From: an uncultured Lutibacter sp.
Lineage (GTDB): Bacteria > Bacteroidota > Bacteroidia > Flavobacteriales > Flavobacteriaceae
Direction of reading: 5' to 3'
Assembly (NCBI RefSeq): GCF_947493565.1
Contig: NZ_CANLRG010000001.1
Span: 1 to 64,000, forward strand
DNA: 64,000 nucleotides
Position 1 is the first letter of the stretch. Every line of letters begins with the position of its first letter. The notes under the pieces were generated by a model. The model did not search any database. It saw nothing but the letters and a program-made list of their open reading frames with translations, and was not told where the DNA came from. Shown piece by piece: positions 54,563 through 63,895 of the stretch. The position numbers were made by a program, and so were the translations under genes.

Positions 54563-56932
54563 ATGAGCCAAAATAATTGTTATCATTGTGGAGCCGATTG
54601 TGGTAAAAAACCAATTGAGTTTGATGAAAGAAAATTTTGTTGTAACGGGTGTAAAACAGTTTATGAAATATTAAATGCAAACGAGTTAACTTGTTATTAT
54701 GATTTTGAAGCTTCACCAGGAACTATTCCAAGTGATATTAAAGGTAAATATAATTATTTAGAAACACCTGAAATTATTGAAAAGCTATTAGAGTTTGATG
54801 ATGGTACTACTTCAGTTGCTGAATTTTATATTCCAAGTATTCATTGCAGTTCTTGCATTTGGGTGTTAGAAAATTTAAATAAGATAAATAATGGGGTTAC
54901 CACTTCTATGGTTAATTTTCCTAAAAAAACGGTTCGTATAACTTTTAAAAACAGTTCTACAACTTTAAAAGATGTGGTGGAACTTATTACTTCTATAGGT
55001 TACGAACCTTATATTAGTTTAGATGATGATGAAGGAAGAAAAAGTACTGTTGACAAAACGTTAATATATCAAGTTTCAATTGCTGCTTTTTCATTTGGTA
55101 ATATTATGCTATTATCTTTTCCAGAATATTTTCAGGTAGATGAATTTTGGTTAGAAAAATACAAACATTTGTTTAGGTATTTAATGTTTGTAATGGCAAT
55201 TCCAGTAGTGTTTTATTCTGCTAAAGATTATTTTATATCGGCATATAAAGGGTTACGTCATAAAATTTTAAATATTGATGTGCCTATAGCTTTAGGAATT
55301 TCAGTTTTGTTTATTAGAAGCTCAATTGAGATTATGTTAGATATAGGTTCTGGCTTTTTTGATAGTTTGGCAGGGTTGGTATTTTTTCTATTACTAGGAA
55401 AATTTTTTCAACAAAAAACCTATAACTTTTTATCTTTTGAAAGAGATTATAAATCGTACTTTCCAATTGCTGTAACTAAAATTAACAAAGGGAAAGAAGT
55501 AAATATTGCTGTAAAAGATATTCAAAAAGGAGATAGGCTTTTAATTAGAAATGAAGAATTGATTCCTGTTGATGGTATTTTAATTAATGGAAATGCTGCA
55601 ATTAACTACAGTTTTGTAACAGGGGAATCTTTGCCTGTGATGAAGCAATCAGGAGATAAATTATTTGCAGGTGGAAAACAAACATCTGGAGCCATTGAAA
55701 TGGAAGTAATTAATACAATTGCTCAAAGTTATTTAACTCAACTTTGGAGCAACGATGTGTTTAGTAAAAATAATGAAAAAACGATAAAAAATATTACAGA
55801 TTCAATTAGTAAGTATTTTACAATAGCAATTTTATTGATTGCTTTTTTTGCTGGTATTTTTTGGTATTTTTATAATCCCCAAATGGTTTTTAATGTAGTA
55901 ACCGCAGTTTTAATTATAGCGTGCCCTTGCGCATTGGCTTTGTCTGCTCCGTTTTCCTTTGGCAATATTTTACGAATTTTTGGATATAAAAAATTCTATT
56001 TAAGAAATGCTGAAACTATAGAAAATATTTCCAAAATTGATACCATTATTTTTGATAAAACAGGAACCATAACTTCAAGTGATAAAGCACAATTAATTTA
56101 TAAAGGAGAAGATTTAACGTTAAAAGAGTTAAGAGCTTTAAAAACTGTTTTAAGAGCATCTAATCATCCTTTGAGTAGAACGCTCTATGACTTTTTAGAA
56201 GACGAACCTTTTGAAGAATCTCCAATAAATTTTGAAGAAATATTAGGTAAAGGTATTGAAGCTACCGTCAATAATTTAACTATTAAATTAGGGTCTTCAA
56301 GTTTCGTTAATGCAATTTCAGAAAAAACAAATGAAACTTCAATACATATAAAAATCAATCATAAAATAAAAGGAAGTTTTACTTTTAAAAATAGTTACAG
56401 AGAAGGAACAAAAGAAGTTTTTGAAACTTTAGCAAAACATTATAAACTAGTTATTCTATCTGGAGATAATGATGGAGAAAAACCTTATTTAGAAACCTTA
56501 TTACCTAAAAATACAGTTTTTCAATTCAATCAAAAACCAGAAAACAAACTCAACTTTATTAAGAAACTACAAGAAAAAGGAGCTCATGTGATGATGATTG
56601 GCGATGGCTTAAATGATGCAGGTGCATTAGCACAAAGTAATGTTGGGATTGCAATTTCTGAAGATGTAAATGTGTTTTCACCAGCCTGTGATGCTATTTT
56701 AGACGCAAAACTTTTCAACAAATTGCCAAAGTTTTTAACACTTTCTAAAAAAACTATTTCAATTATTAAAGCCAGTTTTATACTGTCTTTTTGTTACAAT
56801 TTAGTTGGGATGTCATTTGCTTTAACAGGGATGTTAACCCCTATAGTTGCAGCAATTTTAATGCCTTTAAGTTCTATTACTATAGTGGTTTTTGTAACAA
56901 TTTTAACCAATTGGGTATCAAAAAAATTATAG
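54563..56932 (+). CDS. ccoI: Copper-transporting P1B-ATPase for cbb3 oxidase assembly (CcoI/FixI)
   Basis: 789 residues. N-terminal Cys-rich metal-binding segment (CYHCGADC, FCCNGCKTVYE), an HMA domain with IHCSSCIWVLENL, about eight membrane helices, the ion-binding Cys454-Pro-Cys456 (IIACPCALALSAPF), phosphorylated Asp498 in FDKTGTITSS, and GDGLNDAGALAQS. CcoI exports Cu(I) for insertion into the CuB site of cbb3 oxidase. The unusual APF after CPCALALS and its place before ccoS-ccoNO support this role rather than copper detoxification. Confidence 0.93.
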   Translation: MSQNNCYHCGADCGKKPIEFDERKFCCNGCKTVYEILNANELTCYYDFEASPGTIPSDIKGKYNYLETPEIIEKLLEFDDGTTSVAEFYIPSIHCSSCIWVLENLNKINNGVTTSMVNFPKKTVRITFKNSSTTLKDVVELITSIGYEPYISLDDDEGRKSTVDKTLIYQVSIAAFSFGNIMLLSFPEYFQVDEFWLEKYKHLFRYLMFVMAIPVVFYSAKDYFISAYKGLRHKILNIDVPIALGISVLFIRSSIEIMLDIGSGFFDSLAGLVFFLLLGKFFQQKTYNFLSFERDYKSYFPIAVTKINKGKEVNIAVKDIQKGDRLLIRNEELIPVDGILINGNAAINYSFVTGESLPVMKQSGDKLFAGGKQTSGAIEMEVINTIAQSYLTQLWSNDVFSKNNEKTIKNITDSISKYFTIAILLIAFFAGIFWYFYNPQMVFNVVTAVLIIACPCALALSAPFSFGNILRIFGYKKFYLRNAETIENISKIDTIIFDKTGTITSSDKAQLIYKGEDLTLKELRALKTVLRASNHPLSRTLYDFLEDEPFEESPINFEEILGKGIEATVNNLTIKLGSSSFVNAISEKTNETSIHIKINHKIKGSFTFKNSYREGTKEVFETLAKHYKLVILSGDNDGEKPYLETLLPKNTVFQFNQKPENKLNFIKKLQEKGAHVMMIGDGLNDAGALAQSNVGIAISEDVNVFSPACDAILDAKLFNKLPKFLTLSKKTISIIKASFILSFCYNLVGMSFALTGMLTPIVAAILMPLSSITIVVFVTILTNWVSKKL

Positions 56933-56970
56933 AACTTAAAAAAAGTAAATCAATTTTTGCGTAAGTTTAT

Positions 56971-56984
56971 ATGATAATTATCAT
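56971..56984. promoter_or_regulatory. FNR-type palindrome upstream of ccoS-ccoNO
   Basis: Perfect palindrome ATGAT-AATT-ATCAT. Centre 29.5 bases upstream of the -7 element TATTTTTG (57007-57014), the same geometry as the site before ccoI. Confidence 0.7.
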
Positions 56985-57006
56985 TTTATTTGCAATTAGT
57001 AAATGA

Positions 57007-57014
57007 TATTTTTG
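57007..57014 (+). promoter_or_regulatory. -7 element of the ccoS-ccoNOQP operon
   Basis: TATTTTTG, 35 bases before the ccoS ATG at 57050. No TTG at a 17-23 base distance. Confidence 0.6.
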
Positions 57015-57049
57015 TCATTAAAAATCAAAAGAAAACTAGTAACTAAAAA

Positions 57050-57235
57050 ATGGAAGTAGTCTACATAACAATAGGCGTGAGTATTGTTGTTGCCGTATTT
57101 TTTTTCATTGTATTTATAAAGTCAGTTAAGTCTGGGCAGTATGAAGATACGCATACACCAGCCGTACGGATGTTGTTTGATGATGAATTGGTTACTGAAA
57201 AAAAGGACAAAATCAAAAAAGTAAAATCAAAATAA
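57050..57235 (+). CDS. ccoS: cbb3-type oxidase assembly protein CcoS
   Basis: 61 residues: one N-terminal membrane helix (VYITIGVSIVVAVFFFIVFI), then SVKSGQYEDTHTPAVRMLFD, the CcoS signature of a conserved Gly-Gln-Phe/Tyr-Asp/Glu-Asp segment followed by Pro and RML. CcoS is needed for cofactor insertion into cbb3 oxidase. It begins the ccoNOQP operon, 33 bases before ccoNO. Confidence 0.93.
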   Translation: MEVVYITIGVSIVVAVFFFIVFIKSVKSGQYEDTHTPAVRMLFDDELVTEKKDKIKKVKSK

Positions 57236-57268
57236 AATCAAAAATAACTAACAATTAATCAAACAAGT

Positions 57269-59437
57269 ATGGAAAAAGAACAGTTTTATTATGACAATAA
57301 AATCGTAAAAATGTTTCTTTGGGCTACAATTCTGTGGGGAGTTGTAGGAATGTTAGTAGGGCTTTTAGTAGCGCTACTTTTTGTTTTCCCAGGATTATTA
57401 GAATTTACAGGAGCTGAAAATGCTATTTCGTGGTTAAGTTTTGGACGATTAAGACCATTACATACCAATGCAGTAATTTTTGCCTTTGTAGGTAATGGTA
57501 TTTTTTTAGGAGTTTATTATTCAACTCAAAGACTGCTTAAAGCAAGAATGTTTAACGATGTTTTAAGTAGAATTCATTTTTGGGGTTGGCAAGCAATTAT
57601 TGTTGCCGCTGCAATTACGTTACCTTTAGGTTTAACATCTTCTAAAGAATATGCAGAATTAGAATGGCCAATAGATATTGCCGTTGTTTTAATTTGGGTA
57701 GTTTTTGGAATCAACCTTATTGGTACTATCTTAAAAAGAAGACAAAGACATATTTATGTAGCTATATGGTTTTATATTGCTACATTAGTTACTATTGCGG
57801 TTCTTTATATATTTAACAATTTAGAAATGCCAGTATCTGCATTTAAAAGTTACTCAGTATATTCTGGAGTACAAGATGCATTGGTACAGTGGTGGTACGG
57901 ACATAATGCTGTTGCATTTTTCTTAACAACACCAATTTTAGGTTTAATGTATTATTTTGTGCCTAAGGTTGCGAATAGACCTGTTTATTCATATAGATTA
58001 TCTATTATTCATTTTTGGACATTAATATTCTTATATATTTGGGCAGGACCACACCATTTATTATATACAGCTTTACCAGAATGGGCTCAAAACTTAGGAA
58101 CTGTATTTTCTGTAATGTTAATTTTCCCATCTTGGGGAGGTATGATAAACGGTTTACTAACACTGCGTGGTGCTTGGGATAAAGTACGTGAAAATCCTGT
58201 GTTAAAATTCTTTGTAGTTGCAATTACTGGTTATGGTATGGCAACCTTTGAAGGTCCAATGTTATCATTTAAAAACTTAAATGCAATTGGACATTATACT
58301 GATTGGATTGTTGGGCACGTGCATATTGGAGCTCTAGCTTGGAATGGATTTATGATTGCTGGTATTGTATATTGGTTAGCAGAAAAATTATGGAAAACAC
58401 CATTATATTCTAAAAAATTAGCCAATACTCATTTTTGGCTAGGAACTTTAGGTATCCTGTTTTATGCAATACCTTTATATGTTGCAGGTTTTACACAAGC
58501 ATTTATGTGGAAACAATTCAATCCTGATGGAACTTTAGTTTATGGTAACTTTCTTGAAACCGTAACACAAGTAATTCCAATGTATGCTATGCGTGCTATT
58601 GGTGGTACTTTATATTTAACAGGTTTCATTTTGTTAGCAATCAATATTATTAAAACTGCAAAAGCTGGTTCAACCGTTGAAGATGAATTAGCAGAAGCAG
58701 CACCATTGAAAAAAATTAGTGGGCAAAGAGTTGCTGGTGAAGGATTCCATACTTGGCTAGAAAGAAAAGTAGTGCTATTTTCTATTTTAACTACTGTAGC
58801 TATTTTAATTGGGGGTTTAGTTGAAATTGTTCCTTTATTATTAGTAAAATCTAACGTGCCAACTATCGAAAGTGTTAAACCATATACACCGTTAGAATTA
58901 GAAGGTAGAGATATTTATATTAGAGAAGGTTGTAATAACTGTCACTCACAAATGATTCGTCCTTTCCGTTCTGAAGTTGAACGTTATGGTGAGTATTCTA
59001 AAGCAGGTGAATTTGTTTATGATTTTCCATTTTTATGGGGATCTCGTAGAACTGGGCCAGACGTTCATAGAGTTGGAGGAAAATATAATGATAATTGGCA
59101 TTTTAACCATATGTTAGATCCTAGATCTACATCGCCAGGATCTATTATGCCTCGTTACGCTTGGTTAGTTAAAAATGATATAAATGCTTCTAATTTAGAA
59201 AATAAAATGAAAGGGTTAGTCTCTTTAGGAGTGCCATACTCTGACGAGGATATTAGTGGAGCAAAACAAGCACTTTTAACCCAAGCTAAAGAAATTGAAA
59301 ATAACTTAAGACAAGATCCAGAGTTTGTTAAAAATTATGGATCAAGCAATATCCAAAATAAGGAAATTGTAGCATTAATTGCTTATTTGCAAAGATTGGG
59401 TACAGATATTAAAACAACTAAAACAGCATTAAAATAA
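57269..59437 (+). CDS. ccoNO: cbb3-type cytochrome c oxidase, fused subunits I and II (CcoNO)
   Basis: 722 residues. Residues ~1-490 are CcoN: 12 membrane helices with heme and CuB histidine motifs such as RPLHTNAVIF, WWYGHNAVAFFLT, AGPHHLLYTALPEW and GHVHIGALAWNG. After a linker and one more helix (~500-525), the rest is CcoO with heme c site Cys555-x2-Cys558-His559 (GCNNCHSQMIRPF), the methionine segment GSIMPRYAWL, and a C-terminal helix. The terminal oxidase reduces oxygen at low tension and pumps protons. Fusion of the two subunits is characteristic of Bacteroidota. Confidence 0.96.
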   Translation: MEKEQFYYDNKIVKMFLWATILWGVVGMLVGLLVALLFVFPGLLEFTGAENAISWLSFGRLRPLHTNAVIFAFVGNGIFLGVYYSTQRLLKARMFNDVLSRIHFWGWQAIIVAAAITLPLGLTSSKEYAELEWPIDIAVVLIWVVFGINLIGTILKRRQRHIYVAIWFYIATLVTIAVLYIFNNLEMPVSAFKSYSVYSGVQDALVQWWYGHNAVAFFLTTPILGLMYYFVPKVANRPVYSYRLSIIHFWTLIFLYIWAGPHHLLYTALPEWAQNLGTVFSVMLIFPSWGGMINGLLTLRGAWDKVRENPVLKFFVVAITGYGMATFEGPMLSFKNLNAIGHYTDWIVGHVHIGALAWNGFMIAGIVYWLAEKLWKTPLYSKKLANTHFWLGTLGILFYAIPLYVAGFTQAFMWKQFNPDGTLVYGNFLETVTQVIPMYAMRAIGGTLYLTGFILLAINIIKTAKAGSTVEDELAEAAPLKKISGQRVAGEGFHTWLERKVVLFSILTTVAILIGGLVEIVPLLLVKSNVPTIESVKPYTPLELEGRDIYIREGCNNCHSQMIRPFRSEVERYGEYSKAGEFVYDFPFLWGSRRTGPDVHRVGGKYNDNWHFNHMLDPRSTSPGSIMPRYAWLVKNDINASNLENKMKGLVSLGVPYSDEDISGAKQALLTQAKEIENNLRQDPEFVKNYGSSNIQNKEIVALIAYLQRLGTDIKTTKTALK

Positions 59438-59442
59438 TTTGT

Positions 59443-59643
59443 ATGTTAAAATTTATAAAACATAATTTAGCAAGTATTGATGGTGTTGAAATTTATCCTA
59501 TAATTTCACTTGTACTGTTCTTTGTAGTTTTTATTACTATGGTAGTTTTTGTATTTAAACTTCCAAAAAGAAGAATAGATGAGGTAAGTCAAATGCCATT
59601 ATTAGATAACGATAATAATACTAAAGAAATTACTCATGAATAA
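59443..59643 (+). CDS. ccoQ: cbb3 oxidase small subunit CcoQ-like
   Basis: 66 residues: one membrane helix (IISLVLFFVVFITMVVFVF) followed by KLPKRRIDEVSQMPLLDND, the usual CcoQ arrangement of helix, basic patch and acidic end. It lies 5 bases after ccoNO and overlaps ccoP by 8 bases. CcoQ stabilises the oxidase complex. Confidence 0.82.
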   Translation: MLKFIKHNLASIDGVEIYPIISLVLFFVVFITMVVFVFKLPKRRIDEVSQMPLLDNDNNTKEITHE

Positions 59644-60280
59644 AAATTCAGAAAATATATCGGGATGGAAAAAGTTGATGAAATCTTTAACCAAAGCCCA
59701 CGATTTAGGAACAGAAGAAGACATAATGTTAGACCATGATTATGATGGTATTAAAGAATTAGATAATGTATTACCACCTTGGTGGTTAGCAGGATTTTAT
59801 ATTACTATTGCTGCAAGTATATTTTATTATATAATGATTTTTGGTTTTGGAAAATATAATCAATACGATGAGTTAGCGGCTGAAATCGAAACAGCAAAGC
59901 AAGAGGTAGAAGCCTATAAAGCAGCCAATCCTGAAAAGTTTGATGATTCAAATATTGTTGCTTTTACCGATGAAGAAAATTTAGCTAAAGGAGCTGAATT
60001 ATTTACAACTAAAACTTGTACTGCTTGTCATTTATCTGATTTAGGAGGAAGTATTGGCCCAAATTTAACAGATGACAAATGGATTTTAGGAGGTGGAGTT
60101 AAAAATATTTACAATACCATAACTAATGGAGGTCGACCAGGAAAAGGAATGATTGCTTGGGAAAGCACTATTAGTAGAGAAGAAAGAATACAATTAGCCA
60201 GTTATATAATTTCAATGCAAGGAACTCAACCTGCAACTCCAAAAGCTGCAGAAGGTGATATTACTTGGCCTGAAGAATAG
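59636..60280 (+). CDS. ccoP: cbb3 oxidase subunit III (CcoP), single-heme form
   Basis: 214 residues. N-terminal PPWWLAGFYITIAASIFYYI, the CcoP transmembrane domain motif, a linker helix, and one cytochrome c domain with Cys128-x2-Cys131-His132 (CTACHLSDLGGSIGPNL) and a candidate distal Met in GKGMIAWE. Canonical CcoP is about 300 residues with two c-type hemes; here only one CxxCH exists. It overlaps ccoQ. A hairpin follows before ccoG. Confidence 0.93.
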   Translation: MNKNSENISGWKKLMKSLTKAHDLGTEEDIMLDHDYDGIKELDNVLPPWWLAGFYITIAASIFYYIMIFGFGKYNQYDELAAEIETAKQEVEAYKAANPEKFDDSNIVAFTDEENLAKGAELFTTKTCTACHLSDLGGSIGPNLTDDKWILGGGVKNIYNTITNGGRPGKGMIAWESTISREERIQLASYIISMQGTQPATPKAAEGDITWPEE

Positions 60281-60292
60281 TATTTAAAAAAT

Positions 60293-60328
60293 TAGTCTTC
60301 GCTAGAAGACTATGTTTTTGATTTTTTT
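60293..60328 (+). terminator. Hairpin after ccoP, likely terminator
   Basis: Perfect 8-bp stem TAGTCTTC / GAAGACTA with loop GCTA, followed about 2 bases later by an interrupted T-rich run. It separates ccoNOQP from ccoG. Confidence 0.6.
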
Positions 60329-60396
60329 AGTTAGTAGTATAGGCTGTTTTTTTAATTTTTGTCACTTTTGTATCAAGATGGATAAGTAATTAACCA

Positions 60397-60404
60397 TAAA
60401 TTTG
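60397..60404 (+). promoter_or_regulatory. -7 element of ccoG
   Basis: TAAATTTG, 41 bases before the ccoG ATG. No FNR-type palindrome is found at the distance seen for ccoI and ccoS. Confidence 0.5.
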
Positions 60405-60445
60405 TAAGGTGAAAAAAATTAGAAAACAGCCTTTTTTATTTAAAT

Positions 60446-61855
60446 ATGGAACAACAAGAAAACTTTAGAGATTCTATTGGAACAATAGACGAAAGAGGGA
60501 AAAGAAATTTTATCTTTCCTAAAAAACCAAAAGGAAGATATTACAATTATAGAACATTTGTTAGCTGGATTTTATTAGCATTTTTTTTAGCAGCTCCATT
60601 TATTAAAATAAAAGGAAATCAATTTTTATTATTTAATGTATTAGAAAGAAAGTTCCATATTTTTGGATTTCCTTTTTGGCCTCAAGACTTTCATTTACTA
60701 GTAATTTCATTATTGGTAAGTGTTGTTTTTGTAATATTATTTACTGTAGTTTTTGGTCGGATTTTTTGTGGATGGATGTGCCCTCAAACTATTTTTATGG
60801 AAATGGTTTTCAGAAAAGTGGAGTATTTAATAGAAGGTGATAGAAATAAACAAATAAAATTAGAGAAACAACCTTGGAATGCTGAAAAAATTAGAAAGAG
60901 AGTCACTAAATGGATCACTTTTTTTATTATTTCATTCTTTATATCAAATGTATTCCTAGCCTATGTTTTAGGTTCTGATGTAGTTTTGGGATATATTACA
61001 GATGGTCCAATAACCCATTTAGCTACCTTAATAAAATTATTAGTTTTTACAGCAGTTTTTTATTTTGTTTTCGCTTGGTTTAGAGAACAAGTATGTATTA
61101 TTGTTTGTCCTTATGGTAGATTGCAAGGAGTTTTATTAGATAATAAATCTATTAACGTAGCTTATGATTTTGTTAGAGGTGAAGGTGAAAGTGGTAGAAA
61201 AAAATTAAGAAAAGGAGAAAATAGGGAAGAATTAGGTCATGGTGATTGTATAGATTGTAAGCAATGTGTTCAAGTATGTCCAACAGGAATTGATATAAGA
61301 AATGGTACTCAATTAGAGTGTATCAACTGCACCGCTTGTATTGATGCGTGTGATGCAATTATGGATACATCGGGATTTGATAGAGGCTTAATTCGTTACG
61401 CTTCTGAAGATAATATAGAGAAAAAAGAAAAGTTTAAATTCAACGCACGTTTAATAGCCTATTCAGCAATTTTAACCATCTTAATTGGTGTTTTAATTAC
61501 CATGTTATTTTTACGTAATGATGTTGAAGCAACTGTGCTACGTCTTCCAGGTCAAACATTTCAAAGTACTACAACAACTATTAAAAACGTTTATACAATA
61601 AAATTAATTAATAAAACTACTGAAACCATTGAAAATGTTGATGTAAAGTTAATTTCACATGAAGGAACTGTTACTATGGTTGGTGGTGCTGTTAATATAG
61701 AAAAACAAGGACTTAAAGAAGGAACTTTATTTATTGAAATTAATAAAAAAGATTTAACTTCGTCAAAAGAGAAACTTAAAATTGGAATTTATTCAAATGG
61801 TAAATTAATTGAAACTACTTCAACTAATTTTACGGGACCTATAAAAATAAATTAA
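60446..61855 (+). CDS. ccoG: Cytochrome c oxidase accessory protein CcoG (FixG/RdxA)
   Basis: 469 residues. Five or so membrane helices, a periplasm-side motif FGRIFCGWMCPQTIFMEM, CIIVCPYGRLQGVL, and two 4Fe-4S clusters (CIDCKQCVQVCPTGIDI, CINCTACIDACD), then a C-terminal Ig-like periplasmic domain. CcoG is a Cu(II) reductase that supplies Cu(I) to the cbb3 assembly route. It starts after a hairpin and its own -7 element, and ccoH begins directly at the next base. Confidence 0.95.
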   Translation: MEQQENFRDSIGTIDERGKRNFIFPKKPKGRYYNYRTFVSWILLAFFLAAPFIKIKGNQFLLFNVLERKFHIFGFPFWPQDFHLLVISLLVSVVFVILFTVVFGRIFCGWMCPQTIFMEMVFRKVEYLIEGDRNKQIKLEKQPWNAEKIRKRVTKWITFFIISFFISNVFLAYVLGSDVVLGYITDGPITHLATLIKLLVFTAVFYFVFAWFREQVCIIVCPYGRLQGVLLDNKSINVAYDFVRGEGESGRKKLRKGENREELGHGDCIDCKQCVQVCPTGIDIRNGTQLECINCTACIDACDAIMDTSGFDRGLIRYASEDNIEKKEKFKFNARLIAYSAILTILIGVLITMLFLRNDVEATVLRLPGQTFQSTTTTIKNVYTIKLINKTTETIENVDVKLISHEGTVTMVGGAVNIEKQGLKEGTLFIEINKKDLTSSKEKLKIGIYSNGKLIETTSTNFTGPIKIN

Positions 61856-62308
61856 ATGAAATTAAAACTAACTTGGCCTGCAGGAATTATAATTTCCATA
61901 GCAGCATTTGTAATATTTATCTTGTACTTTGTGTTTAAAGTAACCTTTTTGCCTGAATACAACCATTATTTAGTATCAGAAGATTATTATAAAGATGAAT
62001 TAAATTACCAACAAGATATTGATAAATTAAAAAATGCTGTTTTATTAAGAGAAGATGTAACCATCCAAAAAGTGAAAGAAGGATTATTAATTAACTTTCC
62101 TTCTAATTTCAATTTTGAGGAAATAAAAGGAAGCATTTCATTTATGAGGATGTCTAACAATAAAATCGACTTTAAATTTCCAATTAAACTTGATTCACAC
62201 AAATTTTTAATCAAAGATGAATCTTTAGTTGATGGTAGATGGGACGTTAGAGTTGATTGGAGTATAAATGAAAAAAACTATTTATTTAAACAAAAACTGA
62301 CCTATTAA
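61856..62308 (+). CDS. ccoH: FixH/CcoH family protein
   Basis: 150 residues. One N-terminal helix (WPAGIIISIAAFVIFILYFV), then YNHYLVSEDYYKDELNYQQ, which is the FixH signature, and an Ig-like extracytoplasmic domain. FixH/CcoH assists assembly and stability of cbb3 oxidase. Start immediately after the ccoG stop; 2 bases before the SafE-like gene. Confidence 0.9.
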   Translation: MKLKLTWPAGIIISIAAFVIFILYFVFKVTFLPEYNHYLVSEDYYKDELNYQQDIDKLKNAVLLREDVTIQKVKEGLLINFPSNFNFEEIKGSISFMRMSNNKIDFKFPIKLDSHKFLIKDESLVDGRWDVRVDWSINEKNYLFKQKLTY

Positions 62309-62310
62309 AT

Positions 62311-63033
62311 ATGCTTTGGACTGCACTTGTTTTAGGTTTGGCTGGCAGTTTTCATTGCATTGGTATGTGCGGACCAATTGCTTTTGTAATTCCTGTTGAT
62401 AGAAGTTCTAAAACTAAATTAATTTTTCAAACTTTTTTATATCATTTAGGAAGGCTGATAAGCTATTCATTTATAGGAATGCTTTTTGGTTTAATTGGTA
62501 AGGGGTTATATTTAGCTGGTTTTCAACAGCGGTTATCTATTTTAATGGGGGTAATAATGATACTACTAGTAATTATTCCAGTTACCATTTTCAATAAATT
62601 TAATTTTTCAAAACCTTTATATAAAATTATAGCTAAAGTCAAATCTAAATTAGGACTATACCTTAATAAAAAATCTAATAAAGCATTATTTTCAATTGGT
62701 TTTTTCAATGGTTTTTTACCTTGTGGATTGGTATATATGGCTTTAATTGGTTCAGTTTCTACTGGAAACAGTATCCAAGGAGCTTTATATATGGCAGTAT
62801 TCGGTGTAGGAACAATTCCAATGATGACAGGTGCAATTTTGTTAGGAAATTTTGTAAATTTATCTTTACGAACAAAAATTCAAAAAGTAATACCTGTTTT
62901 TGTTGTTATTATCGGATTATTATTTATTTTGCGAGGATTAGGATTAGGAATTCCTTATGTTTCTCCATCTGATGCGAAACTGCAAATTTCTAATAACCCA
63001 GCAGAATGTGTAACCGTTGAAAATAATGATTAA
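62311..63033 (+). CDS. Sulfite exporter TauE/SafE family membrane protein (cbb3-linked)
   Basis: 240 residues, six membrane helices. GSFHCIGMCGPIAFVIPVD near the N-terminus and FFNGFLPCGLVYMALIG in the middle are the paired Cys-containing motifs of the DsbD/SafE-like proteins found next to cbb3 genes. These are thought to move Cu or reducing equivalents in oxidase assembly; sulfite export is the family name only. It is 2 bases after ccoH and 2 bases before a PPK2 gene. Confidence 0.85.
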   Translation: MLWTALVLGLAGSFHCIGMCGPIAFVIPVDRSSKTKLIFQTFLYHLGRLISYSFIGMLFGLIGKGLYLAGFQQRLSILMGVIMILLVIIPVTIFNKFNFSKPLYKIIAKVKSKLGLYLNKKSNKALFSIGFFNGFLPCGLVYMALIGSVSTGNSIQGALYMAVFGVGTIPMMTGAILLGNFVNLSLRTKIQKVIPVFVVIIGLLFILRGLGLGIPYVSPSDAKLQISNNPAECVTVENND

Positions 63034-63035
63034 TA

Positions 63036-63893
63036 GTGCAAGATACTCCTAAACTTACCATTGAAGATTTTAATAAAGCAACTTCAAATAAAGAATTATT
63101 ACAAATAATTAAAGAAAAAAAAATTCCAATAGATAAAGTATCTAAAAAGTTATTTTATGAGGATGAATTACGTAAGCTTCAAATAGAATTGGTAAAACTG
63201 CAACAATGGGTTTCTAAAAATAAAAAGCGTGTTGCTATTATTTTTGAAGGACGTGATGCTGCTGGTAAAGGAGGTAACATAAGAAGGTTTACAGAGCATT
63301 TAAACCCTCGATCTATGAGAGTTGTGGCATTAACAAAGCCTACAGAAGTAGAACAAGGTCAATGGTATTTTAGAAGATATATTAAAGAACTACCAAACGC
63401 AGGTGAAATTGTGTTTTTTGATAGAAGTTGGTATAATAGAGCTGTTGTAGAACCAGTAATGGGATTTTGTAATGATGCTCAATATCAAAACTTTATGGTA
63501 CAAGTACCAGAGTTCGAGCATATGCTATATGAAGATGGATTGATATTAATAAAGTTTTGGTTTTCAATTTCAAAAGACGAACAGTTAGCAAGGTTTAACG
63601 CCCGTTTGGGAACACCTTTAAAACGTTGGAAATTTAGTCCAGTAGATAGAAAGGGGCAGGAGCTTTGGAATAAATATACTCATTACAAAGAACAAATGTA
63701 CAGTAGAACTCATACAAGTTATAGCCCTTGGATTACAGTTAAAGCTAATGATAAAAAAATAGCACGTTTAGAATGTATTAGATATGTATTGTCTCAATTT
63801 AATTACGATGGTAAAGGTGAAGCATTAACAACGTTATTAACCGACCCTAATATAATTATGAGATATTATCGTTCATCCAAACAAATCGATTAA
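63036..63893 (+). CDS. ppk2: Polyphosphate kinase 2 family protein, GTG start
   Basis: 285 residues from a GTG, 2 bases after the SafE-like stop. PPK2 fold: Walker A FEGRDAAGKGGNIRRFTEHL, lid arginines in ALTKPTEVEQGQWYFRRYI, Walker B FFDRSWYNRAVVEPVMGF, and FSISKDEQLARFNAR. PPK2 enzymes transfer phosphate between polyphosphate and nucleotides. Length fits class I (single domain, NDP to NTP). No other in-frame ATG is close to the start. A second PPK2-like gene follows after 2 bases. Confidence 0.93.
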   Translation: MQDTPKLTIEDFNKATSNKELLQIIKEKKIPIDKVSKKLFYEDELRKLQIELVKLQQWVSKNKKRVAIIFEGRDAAGKGGNIRRFTEHLNPRSMRVVALTKPTEVEQGQWYFRRYIKELPNAGEIVFFDRSWYNRAVVEPVMGFCNDAQYQNFMVQVPEFEHMLYEDGLILIKFWFSISKDEQLARFNARLGTPLKRWKFSPVDRKGQELWNKYTHYKEQMYSRTHTSYSPWITVKANDKKIARLECIRYVLSQFNYDGKGEALTTLLTDPNIIMRYYRSSKQID

Positions 63894-63895
63894 CT

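Noticed and set aside
57003-57018. Second imperfect inverted repeat ATGAT...GTCAT before ccoS
   Set aside because: The spacing is wrong for an FNR-type site and it overlaps the -7 element.
60355-60404. Possible FNR-type site before ccoG
   Set aside because: Only loose half-site likeness; no TGAT-N4-ATCA palindrome at the expected distance.
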